Shown here: positions 1 to 5,963 of the stretch, in pieces | Layout: each line of letters begins with the position of its first letter | How positions within the stretch are numbered: the first letter of the stretch is position 1 | Source of the DNA: an uncultured Bacilli bacterium | GTDB lineage: Bacteria > Bacillota_I > Bacilli_A > RF39 > UBA660 | Direction: 5' to 3' | Assembly (NCBI GenBank): GCA_947624535.1 | Contig: CANQKU010000050.1 | Location: forward strand, 1-8,140 | DNA length: 8,140 bases | Made by a program: the position numbers and the translations under genes | Notes under the pieces: model-generated | Told to the model about the DNA's origin: nothing | The model's input: the letters and a program-made list of their open reading frames with translations, nothing else | The model's database searches: none

Positions 1-58
1 CACGCGTTCGGTTTATTTTAGCGTCTTCATTGACGGTTTTTGTCGTGGACAAAATTTA
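1..58. other. G+C-richer edge segment with two hairpins, possible element end or junction
   Basis: These 58 bases are about 40% G+C by count, against roughly a quarter in the rest of the window. They hold two adjacent inverted repeats: CGTC (22-25) with GACG (32-35), and TTTTGTC (38-44) with GACAAAA (48-54) around a GTG loop. The segment begins exactly where the reading frame expected for res stops. It could be the end of a mobile element, a recombination junction or an assembly join; the sequence alone does not decide. No gene is called in it. Confidence 0.4.
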
Positions 59-73
59 TGTTTTTATTTTCAA
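56..73 (-). pseudogene. Start of type III restriction subunit (res), cut after five codons
   Basis: Downstream of mod on the minus strand there is a strong AGGAGG (plus-strand cctcct at 81-86) whose first bases overlap the mod TAG stop. Seven bases later comes a TTG codon (73-71) reading M-K-I-K-T and then TAA. In type III systems res, the helicase-endonuclease subunit, normally follows mod in just this coupled arrangement, and Res proteins often begin with a short Lys/Ile-rich strand. I therefore read this as the true 5' end of res, interrupted by foreign or rearranged sequence at about position 58-62. No helicase motif is visible because nothing of res remains in the window. The alternative is a meaningless small ORF. 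Confidence 0.4.
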
Positions 74-84
74 CCTTGTACCTC

Positions 85-1962
85 CTATAAAATACTAATT
101 TCTGTTTCTGGGGATAGTTTTTTTATTTTTTCTTCTAAATTTATTTTATCATTATCATATTTAAATGAACTATCTTTAAATACTACTTTTAAAGGTTTAC
201 ATTTACATATTTCATCTATAACATTTATATCAATATCTTCATCAAAACAAGCTACTAATGAATTATTATTAACACAATAAACATTGTTATTTAATATTTT
301 CTTCTCTTCTATTTTTAAATCTAATGTTAATCCTAAATCAAGCATTACTTGTGTTAACAAATCATCATTAGTTCTATCATCTTTTATATTGGATTCAAAT
401 AGTTCTAATTGAGATTGCTTTAAATCACTAGGTTTATAATAAACATCTTTCATATTTGTTGAATCAACCTTATATACTCTAAATCCATAATCAATATCTG
501 CATCAGTTTCTTCTTTAATTTTCTTTGCCGCTCTTTTAATTCTTTCTTCACCAATTTCACAGATATTTTTATATCCATTTTTAAATGCTTTGGAATTAGT
601 ATTACATTGTTCTGGCAATTGAACCATTATAAATTTTCTATTCCCATTATCTTCTGCATTTAATTGCATAAGTGCATGGGCTGTTGTAGCACTACCAGAA
701 AAGAAATCTAATACCACAATATTTTTATCGTCAATCAAATTTATCAAAAATTTAACTAAATCAGTTGGTTTAGCAAAATCAAACGGAATATTTATTTTAT
801 TTAATTCAGATGTTGCTAGAGTATTTTGAAATTCGTCACTAAAATTTTTAGGATGCATTCCACTGTCTTCTCTTTCATTCAAATATACTTTTGTATAAAT
901 ATTCCAAGATGATTTTTCCATAGTATCAATATTAATTAAAGGCGATGTATTTGTTTTTTTGAAAACTATCCTTTTTTCATTTTTACCATTTGTAAATGTA
1001 TCCTGATTCCATCTCCATGGTAATCCGTTAGGTGGTATTACTAATTCTCCGTCTGGGCATTCAATAGGATATGATGATCCACCATGTTTTAAAGCAGACT
1101 GAAACAATCCCACTTCTTGGTAAGGACCACGTTTTTCTAAAAATTCATCCTTTTTGTTATATCTTTCTCTAATTTTATCATTTAATGGTACAATAAATTC
1201 ATTTAATTTACTAATATTTTTAGCATATCCCAATACTTGATCAATACATGGTGAAAAATTATTACCGCTATTACTAGATTTTTTAGTTACGCGATAAAAA
1301 ATTGGAATTCCATTAAATTCTCCGAAAATTTCATCACATATTTTTTTTAAATTTGCTTGTTCATTATCATCAATACTTATAAAAATAATTCCATCATCCG
1401 TTAATAAATTTCTTGCTAATTTTAATCTAGGATACATCATAGAAAGCCAATCACTATGAAATCTTCCATTAGATTGGTTATTAGTTACCAATCTATTACC
1501 AAATTCATCTATTTGTCCTGTTTCTAGTAATTCCTCTGTTTTATCCTTATTAAAATTATCATTATATATAAAATCATTTCCTGTATTATATGGTGGATCA
1601 ATATATATACATTTTACTTTATTAAGATATGATTCTTGAAGAATCTTTAATGTTTCAAGATTATCTCCTTCAATATATAAATTTTGTGTATTATCAAAAT
1701 CTACTGATTTTTCTCTTATTGGTCTTAATGTATTTTTTGATGGTGTATTAGCGTTTATTATTGATTCTTTTTTACCTGGCCAAGTTAGTTGATATTTTTC
1801 TTTTACACCATCTACTATTTCATCTGATAACTCTTGTCTTAACAAATCAAAATCTATTGTTTTTCCATTTTCTGATTCTACTATTACATTAGGAAACAAT
1901 TCTCCTATTTTACCAATATTTTCGTTCATAATATTGACTGTTTTCATATCTAATTTATTCAT
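85..1962 (-). CDS. Type III restriction-modification methyltransferase subunit (Mod)
   Basis: This is a site-specific adenine-N6 DNA methyltransferase of 625 aa, the normal length for a type III Mod. Visible features are the catalytic motif IV DPPYNTG at about residues 122-128, the helix HSDWLSMMYPRL at 169-180 typical of the family, and motif I as DFFSGSATTAHA at about 419-430. Motif IV preceding motif I marks the beta-class order used by type III enzymes. The region from about 225 to 375 lies between them and should be the target-recognition domain. I start at ATG 1962, not the upstream GTG at 1971, because AGGTGA sits five bases before it. The start overlaps the stop of a 36-aa ORF, and the TAG stop overlaps the ribosome binding site of res. 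Mod recognises DNA and methylates; cutting needs Res, which is missing here, so as seen this would be a solitary methyltransferase. Confidence 0.93.
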   Translation of the reverse strand: MNKLDMKTVNIMNENIGKIGELFPNVIVESENGKTIDFDLLRQELSDEIVDGVKEKYQLTWPGKKESIINANTPSKNTLRPIREKSVDFDNTQNLYIEGDNLETLKILQESYLNKVKCIYIDPPYNTGNDFIYNDNFNKDKTEELLETGQIDEFGNRLVTNNQSNGRFHSDWLSMMYPRLKLARNLLTDDGIIFISIDDNEQANLKKICDEIFGEFNGIPIFYRVTKKSSNSGNNFSPCIDQVLGYAKNISKLNEFIVPLNDKIRERYNKKDEFLEKRGPYQEVGLFQSALKHGGSSYPIECPDGELVIPPNGLPWRWNQDTFTNGKNEKRIVFKKTNTSPLINIDTMEKSSWNIYTKVYLNEREDSGMHPKNFSDEFQNTLATSELNKINIPFDFAKPTDLVKFLINLIDDKNIVVLDFFSGSATTAHALMQLNAEDNGNRKFIMVQLPEQCNTNSKAFKNGYKNICEIGEERIKRAAKKIKEETDADIDYGFRVYKVDSTNMKDVYYKPSDLKQSQLELFESNIKDDRTNDDLLTQVMLDLGLTLDLKIEEKKILNNNVYCVNNNSLVACFDEDIDINVIDEICKCKPLKVVFKDSSFKYDNDKINLEEKIKKLSPETEISIL

Positions 1963-2065
1963 CACTATCACCTAAGATTTCACTTTCATTATTTTTAAAT
2001 TCATCTTCAATTTGCTTTAAATTATATTTTAATAAATTGTGTTGAAAAAAATAACAATTATTCAT
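1955..2065 (-). CDS. 36-aa hypothetical protein coupled to mod
   Basis: This short ORF is preceded by GGAGG eight bases before its ATG, the best ribosome binding site in this part of the window. It begins MNNCYFFQHNL and ends in an acidic stretch, ESEILGDSDE. Its TAA overlaps the mod ATG in the arrangement ATGAATAA, so translation is probably coupled, and the AGGTGA used by mod lies inside its last codons. I recognise no family. Residues 11-28, with many Lys, Glu, Asn and Leu, could form an amphipathic helix. It may be a leader peptide that sets mod expression, a small partner of Mod, or the surviving C-terminus of a longer gene that has decayed. The strong ribosome binding site argues for real translation. 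Confidence 0.5.
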   Translation of the reverse strand: MNNCYFFQHNLLKYNLKQIEDEFKNNESEILGDSDE

Positions 2066-2069
2066 TTAT

Positions 2070-2240
2070 TAATCCTCCATTTCACTATCTAAGTTTCTTA
2101 ATTTTTGATTTAATCAAACTTTTTAAAATATATGGAGTATAATCAATTTTTAACTTCATATATTCTAGTAAAAACACTTGTTGCAGTATCTTTTTTACAT
2201 TTTTATTAATTTGGATCTATTTCATAAAAGTGTATCATTC
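2070..2240 (-). other. Broken coding-like sequence upstream of mod
   Basis: Protein-like stretches appear in successive frames on the minus strand with no single open frame. One runs 2202-2143, reading CKKDTATSVFTRIYEVKN before TGA. A second runs about 2216-2085 and contains YTPYILKSLIKSKIKKLR from an internal ATG at 2159. A third ends LDSEMED at 2069. None has a ribosome binding site. This looks like a gene that has collected frameshifts and stops, possibly a lost upstream member of the restriction-modification operon. The family cannot be named. With such high A+T, chance open stretches of this size are possible, so support is weak. Confidence 0.25.
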
Positions 2241-2255
2241 GTAAATTTCTATATT

Positions 2256-2284
2256 ATTATATCACGTATGAAACCGATTAGTAA
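2256..2284 (-). promoter_or_regulatory. Sigma-A-type promoter for the restriction-modification operon
   Basis: On the minus strand TTACTA (2284-2279) is followed by 17 bases and a perfect TATAAT (2261-2256). Transcription would start near 2249, run through the broken region and reach the 36-aa ORF and mod. It is the best promoter-like pair upstream of mod. Confidence 0.45.
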
Positions 2285-2347
2285 ATTGATAAAGTTGTAA
2301 ATTATTAATTTCTGTAAAAAATAAGCAAAAAAATTCCCACAAGAAAA

Positions 2348-2385
2348 GAATTAAAATGAAATAAAAATACATTTCATTTTAATTC
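2348..2385. repeat. Perfect 15-bp inverted repeat upstream of the IS91-type transposase
   Basis: GAATTAAAATGAAAT at 2348-2362 is matched by its exact reverse complement at 2371-2385 around an 8-base loop. It lies 40-50 bp before the transposase start and is followed by a short G+C-richer stretch, GCGCCTTTCGGC, which itself contains a GCC/GGC hairpin. Elements with HUH transposases use hairpins near their ends for strand recognition, so this may mark the terIS side of the element. On the minus strand the hairpin is followed by TTTTCTT, so it could also act as a weak terminator. Confidence 0.55.
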
Positions 2386-2425
2386 GCGCCTTTCGGCATT
2401 TACCATATTTTGGTATACTTATAAT

Positions 2426-3580
2426 GTGATGTGTATGTATGAATTGGTAGAATGGCATAATGCCCACTTTTATAAAGATAAAACTATTAAATTCCGTCTC
2501 AAAGATATTTTCTCTGATCATTGGGATAATTTTGTGTTAGATAATCCTAATTTAAATATTAGACCTGTTGTTCATAAAGAGGTTAATCGTATGATTTCTT
2601 GTCGTACTTCTGAATTAGGTTTCTCTATTTATGAATGTCCTCACTGTGGTCAAATTAAATTTTCTTATCATACTTGTAAATCTAGATTTTGTCCTTCTTG
2701 TGGTAATAAATATGTTAGAAAAAGAACTGAAGCTATTCTTCAATAATGTTACAACTGTAAACACCGTCATATTGTCTTTACTATTTCCGATTATCTTTGG
2801 GATTTCTTTCGTAAAGATAGAAATCTTATTGATTTACTTTTTCAAGCTGTTTCTAAAACTATTCTTTCTTGGTTCTCCGATACTTCTAAAAAAGATCATT
2901 ATATTCCTGGTATTATTGCTATCTTACATACTTATGGTAGAGATATGAAATGGAACCCTCATATTCATACTATTGTTACTGAGGGTGCCATGGGCAATTT
3001 TAATGTATTTAAAAAATTTGATTTTATTTCATACAATGCTTTACGTAAACGCTTCCAAAAAATTCTTCTTGACTTATTGGACAAATATTTTAATTCCAAG
3101 AATTTTAAACTATTAAAAAATTTTATTTACAAAAAGTCTAATAAGGGCTTTTATGTTTATGCTGAAAAAAAGTGTAATCAATCTACTCAACATATGATTG
3201 AATATGCCATTAGATATACTGGTAAACCTGCTATGGCTGAGTCTAGAATTTTAGATTATGATGGTAAATATATAACTTTTTGGTATCAAAGACACGAAGA
3301 TAATAAAATTATCAAAGAAAAAATTCATGTATATGTTTTTTTTAAACGTTTAATTATTCACATTCCTAATGAAAATTTTAAAACTGTTAGATATTATGGA
3401 ATATATTCCAAAAAACACAAATTTCATGATAAAATGATTATGTTAATCAAACGTCAATCTCACAAATTAAGAAATTCTCTTATTTCTTGGAGAATGATGA
3501 TATTAAAAGATTTTGATATTGATCCAATTCAATGTTCTAAGTGTGGTAACCTAATGATACATCAATATCGGGTCTGTTAG
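2426..3580 (+). pseudogene. IS91-family (HUH) transposase, interrupted by an in-frame stop
   Basis: The frame runs without any shift from 2426 to 3580 but contains TAA at 2744-2746. The first part holds the IS91 zinc-binding domain: YECPHCGQ, then HTCKSRFCPSCG, with paired cysteines. After the stop the same frame continues through HRHIVFTI, then the HUH motif as NPHIHTIV (codons near 2954-2977), the tyrosine region YAIRYTGKPAMAESRI at about 3203-3250, and a late zinc knuckle CSKCG at 3535-3549. These are the normal IS91/Y2 transposase domains in order, about 383 codons in all. Possible starts are GTG 2426, ATG 2429 and ATG 2435; none has a clear ribosome binding site, and MYELVEW from ATG 2435 looks most natural. 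The stop separates the zinc domain from the catalytic domain, so full-length enzyme needs readthrough; decay is the simpler reading. The frame ends in TAG at 3578-3580, beyond which it stays open. Confidence 0.85.
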
Positions 3581-3847
3581 AAAGGCTGTGTTATTATTAT
3601 TAAATTTGACTTTTCTACTATACCAATACCACTTAGTGGAAAAATAGTAGAATATATTTGTCCTAAATGCAAAGTAGAATTTGAAGCTCCTATTGAGATG
3701 GTCGAAGAGTTTGAACAAGAAGATATCTTTAATAATCTACCAGTTTCAACTCCACCATACATTATTTGTCCTAAATGTAATTATAATAAATGTGTTCCAT
3801 TAGACTATAAATCAAAAAGAGGTTACCATCATAAATATAATAAATAA
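3581..3847 (+). pseudogene. Zinc-ribbon tail in frame with the transposase, no own start
   Basis: Straight after the TAG that ends the transposase block, the same frame stays open for 88 codons and stops at TAA 3845-3847. The product has two CPKC motifs, EYICPKCKVEF near codons 22-32 and YIICPKCNY near codons 61-69, with an acidic stretch EMVEEFEQED between them and a basic, histidine-bearing end. The spacing suggests a small zinc ribbon. There is no ATG before codon 37 and no ribosome binding site. Either this is the 3' part of a separate gene whose start was removed when the element inserted, or it is a C-terminal extension of the transposase. The element-host border would then lie at about 3580-3610. 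A 61-aa ORF on the opposite strand here is a shadow. Confidence 0.5.
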
Positions 3848-3856
3848 AAAATTTTA

Positions 3857-3876
3857 AATTCATAATATTATGAATT
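3857..3876. repeat. Perfect 20-bp palindrome
   Basis: AATTCATAAT at 3857-3866 is followed directly by its reverse complement at 3867-3876, with no loop. It lies just past the zinc-ribbon stop codon and before the terminator. It may be a dimeric protein-binding site or part of an element end; at this A+T content the evidence for function is limited. Confidence 0.4.
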
Positions 3877-3882
3877 GTTTTT

Positions 3883-3916
3883 GAGTGACTTTATTGCCAC
3901 TCTTTTTATTTTTTGT
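3883..3916 (+). terminator. Rho-independent terminator after the transposase/zinc-ribbon region
   Basis: GAGTG (3883-3887) pairs with CACTC (3898-3902), followed by TTTTTATTTTTTG. It lies about 35 bases past the zinc-ribbon stop. The opposite strand has no T-run after the stem, so it works in the plus direction only. Confidence 0.6.
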
Positions 3917-3923
3917 ATTGTTC

Positions 3924-3949
3924 TTTATAAGGAGAAAATTCCTTATAAA
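3924..3949. repeat. 10-bp inverted repeat between convergent genes
   Basis: TTTATAAGGA (3924-3933) pairs with TCCTTATAAA (3940-3949) around a 6-base loop. It sits between the plus-strand and minus-strand terminators. It lacks a T-run in either direction, so it is recorded as a repeat and not as a terminator. Confidence 0.45.
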
Positions 3950-3950
3950 C

Positions 3951-3974
3951 AAAAAAAGTGGAAAACTCCACTTT
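3951..3974 (-). terminator. Terminator of the acidic coiled-coil protein gene
   Basis: On the minus strand the stem AAAGTGGA (3974-3967) and TCCACTTT (3962-3955) is followed by a run of T to 3951. The stem overlaps the TAA stop codon (3975-3973) of the gene it ends. Confidence 0.75.
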
Positions 3975-5766
3975 ATGCTGATTTCGATTTTTGATAGTTC
4001 CCATTTAAATATTTATCAATATCGATAGTATTATTATATGTATTTTGATAAGCATTATCATCATTATCAACTGGTTGAACTAACATATTAGCTTCCGCTA
4101 CAGCATCACTTAATGCTTTCATACCTGCAACCTGATTTCTAAGAATGTTATTTTGATGGTTCATCGTTTCCATAACACTACTTTGTCTAGATAAATGCCC
4201 TTTCAATTTAGTATTTTCTCTCGTTAAATTAACTGATTGAGTTCTATAATTATTCATTTCTTCTCTTACCATTTGTACTTCTTGTTCATTAGAATAATTT
4301 GTTTCTGTTAATAATTCTACACTAGCTTTTAAAGCTTCAATTTCACCGATTTGTTTATCGATAATTTGTCGTTGTTTTCTATTTTCTTCTAATAATTTTT
4401 TAATAGTATTTGTTGCATCTTTAATTGTTGGAGTCGCTATATCTTCATCAGTTAAACTATATGGTGTCATAGATTGATTTTGAGACTCATTTTCATCTAT
4501 GGTAGAATTTTCAACGCTTTCTTCTTTATCATTGTCTTCAATCTCGTTATCTTCATCTACTTCTTCTTCAGTCTCTATTTCTTCGTCTTGATCTGATATT
4601 TCATCTTCAGTTTCCTCTTCATCTAAAGAAGTATCTTGATCTGAGTCATTTTCATCAGTCTCATCTACTTCTTCTTCATCAGCCTCATCAAAAGCATCAT
4701 CAGAAGTTTCAGTAGAAGGTTCACTAGCATTTTCTTCTTGAGTATTTTCTGATACTTGAGTATCTTTTTCATTTTCTATATCTTCATCATTAGAATTTGT
4801 TAAATTATTTTCTTCTGCGATATTAAGTTTAACTTCCTCTTGATTACCACCATTTTCTTCAGGTTGCTCTTCTTTAGTTTCTTCTTTTGGAAGATCAGTA
4901 TCTTCTGTATTGACAATTGGAGGCATATCATTTACCTGATTATTCTCTGACATATTTTGAAGTGGAATATCAATATTAGGAGTATTTGGCAAATCTTCCT
5001 CCTTAGGAATATCACCAGTTTGATTATTCTCTACAACTTGAGTATTTTCTAATGATTCACTTCCTGTTGCTGAGCTAACATCAACTTGTGGAATTGGAGG
5101 TTCTTGATTTTGTTCAGTTGGTAAATTATTTTCCATATTAGAATTTAATTGTTCATTATTAGTGGTTGAGGGTGGTTCTTCAACTGGTTGATTATTTTGT
5201 TCTAACTGACTCGGATTAAATTTCATAATGGTATCTCCTACTACTGATGTAGCAAAATAATAATCTCCATTATTTTCTCCAATAAAACTAAAATAATTAT
5301 TAGCAACATTTAATCCATCCATAGTATATAAGGCAGCTTCTGAAAATTGATTATCAAAAATAAATCCTGCATTCATCCCCATAATATCTTGCAACTGTTT
5401 TTTTATAGTAGCAGCATTTTGAGCAAGGGTTTGAGCAGTAAACGGATCAGATTTACTTTTTAATGCACTTAAAACATTTTCATTAGTTGGAACATTTCTC
5501 TCTACTAATAATAAATTATCTTGAATTGGTTTTATCATTTTATTTTCAAATGGAATTAAAATTTTTCCATCTTTATCAATAACTCCTAAAGATGTATATG
5601 GAGCATGGCCAATTGCTTCTTTTAAATTTGTATTAGCGATGATATTACCATTTGGTAATTGATAATCTTTAATAAAATAATAAAGAGTTTTATCATCTAC
5701 CTTAGCATAGGTACATTCTTCATTAGGATATCCCTCATCCTGTACCATTCCTTTTAATATTTCCAT
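3973..5766 (-). CDS. 597-aa acidic coiled-coil protein of unknown function
   Basis: I do not recognise this protein. Residues 1-185 look globular. They include GVIDKDGKILIPFE at 61-74, which resembles one WG-type beta repeat, and a second beta-rich part at 134-183. Residues 187-440 are low complexity: first Asn, Gln, Pro and Glu rich, then from about 290 almost only Glu, Asp, Ser, Thr and Asn, surely disordered and strongly negative. Residues 448-560 form heptad-like helix (KKLLEENRKQRQIIDKQIGEIEALK onward), most likely a coiled coil and dimer interface. The C-terminus is Asn/Tyr-rich. No signal peptide or membrane segment is seen, so it should be cytoplasmic. I start at ATG 5766 because GGCGGTGA precedes it by five bases; an ATG at 5814 lies inside the promoter -10. 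It is a single-gene unit with its own promoter and terminator. A scaffold or organising role is possible, but this is a guess from architecture. Confidence 0.85.
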   Translation of the reverse strand: MEILKGMVQDEGYPNEECTYAKVDDKTLYYFIKDYQLPNGNIIANTNLKEAIGHAPYTSLGVIDKDGKILIPFENKMIKPIQDNLLLVERNVPTNENVLSALKSKSDPFTAQTLAQNAATIKKQLQDIMGMNAGFIFDNQFSEAALYTMDGLNVANNYFSFIGENNGDYYFATSVVGDTIMKFNPSQLEQNNQPVEEPPSTTNNEQLNSNMENNLPTEQNQEPPIPQVDVSSATGSESLENTQVVENNQTGDIPKEEDLPNTPNIDIPLQNMSENNQVNDMPPIVNTEDTDLPKEETKEEQPEENGGNQEEVKLNIAEENNLTNSNDEDIENEKDTQVSENTQEENASEPSTETSDDAFDEADEEEVDETDENDSDQDTSLDEEETEDEISDQDEEIETEEEVDEDNEIEDNDKEESVENSTIDENESQNQSMTPYSLTDEDIATPTIKDATNTIKKLLEENRKQRQIIDKQIGEIEALKASVELLTETNYSNEQEVQMVREEMNNYRTQSVNLTRENTKLKGHLSRQSSVMETMNHQNNILRNQVAGMKALSDAVAEANMLVQPVDNDDNAYQNTYNNTIDIDKYLNGNYQKSKSA

Positions 5767-5809
5767 ATTACTCACCGCCTTATTTATACTCACGTCTACT
5801 ATATACAGT

Positions 5810-5838
5810 ATCATAACATACTTTTTTTAAATAAACAA
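5810..5838 (-). promoter_or_regulatory. Sigma-A promoter of the acidic coiled-coil protein gene
   Basis: On the minus strand TTGTTT (5838-5833), a 17-base spacer and TATGAT (5815-5810) form a good vegetative promoter. The start point would be near 5803, giving a leader of about 37 bases to ATG 5766. Confidence 0.6.
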
Positions 5839-5843
5839 TAATT

Positions 5844-5874
5844 TTGAATAAATTATTACATTTGATTTCATAAT
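5844..5874 (+). promoter_or_regulatory. Possible promoter of the membrane protein-HIT operon
   Basis: TTGAAT (5844-5849) and CATAAT (5869-5874) are 19 bases apart, with TAATAT overlapping just downstream. The spacing is longer than ideal. A promoter is needed here because the neighbouring gene upstream is divergent, but the exact elements are uncertain. Confidence 0.3.
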
Positions 5875-5900
5875 ATATATGAATACTTGCTGTGTTCACC

Positions 5901-5937
5901 GAAGAGCAATTAATTAGTTGCTTTTCTTTTATTATTT
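5901..5937 (+). terminator. Terminator-like hairpin in the leader of the membrane protein-HIT operon
   Basis: GAAGAGCAATT (5901-5911) pairs with AGTTGCTTTTC (5916-5926), including two G-U pairs, around an AATT loop. It is followed by TTTTATTATTT. It points in the plus direction, yet no plus-strand gene lies upstream within this intergenic space. It is therefore either an attenuator in the leader of the next gene or the end of a short untranslated RNA starting near 5880. Confidence 0.45.
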
Positions 5938-5963
5938 GGTTACAATATTTTTGGTGATAGTTA

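Noticed and set aside
2132..2209. 25-codon plus-strand ORF starting MEYNQFLTSY
   Set aside because: It has no ribosome binding site and lies antisense to the broken coding-like stretch; its length is within chance at this composition.
2631..2948. 105-codon plus-strand ORF inside the transposase
   Set aside because: It is an out-of-frame shadow. The transposase frame carries the zinc and HUH motifs through the same bases, while this product is a featureless hydrophobic string.
3577..3762. 61-codon minus-strand ORF opposite the zinc-ribbon segment
   Set aside because: The plus-strand frame shows two spaced CPKC motifs. The minus-strand product has no recognisable motif and I saw no ribosome binding site.
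2426..3847. Alternative genetic code or programmed readthrough to explain the in-frame stops
   Set aside because: The interruptions are TAA and TAG, both used as normal stops by neighbouring genes here (TAG ends mod and the CmpB gene, TAA ends HIT). TGA is not read as Trp anywhere in the window.
4540..4700. Repeated tcatcttcatc-like DNA as a tandem repeat element
   Set aside because: It is the coding sequence of the Glu/Asp-rich linker. The units are irregular and explained by amino-acid composition.
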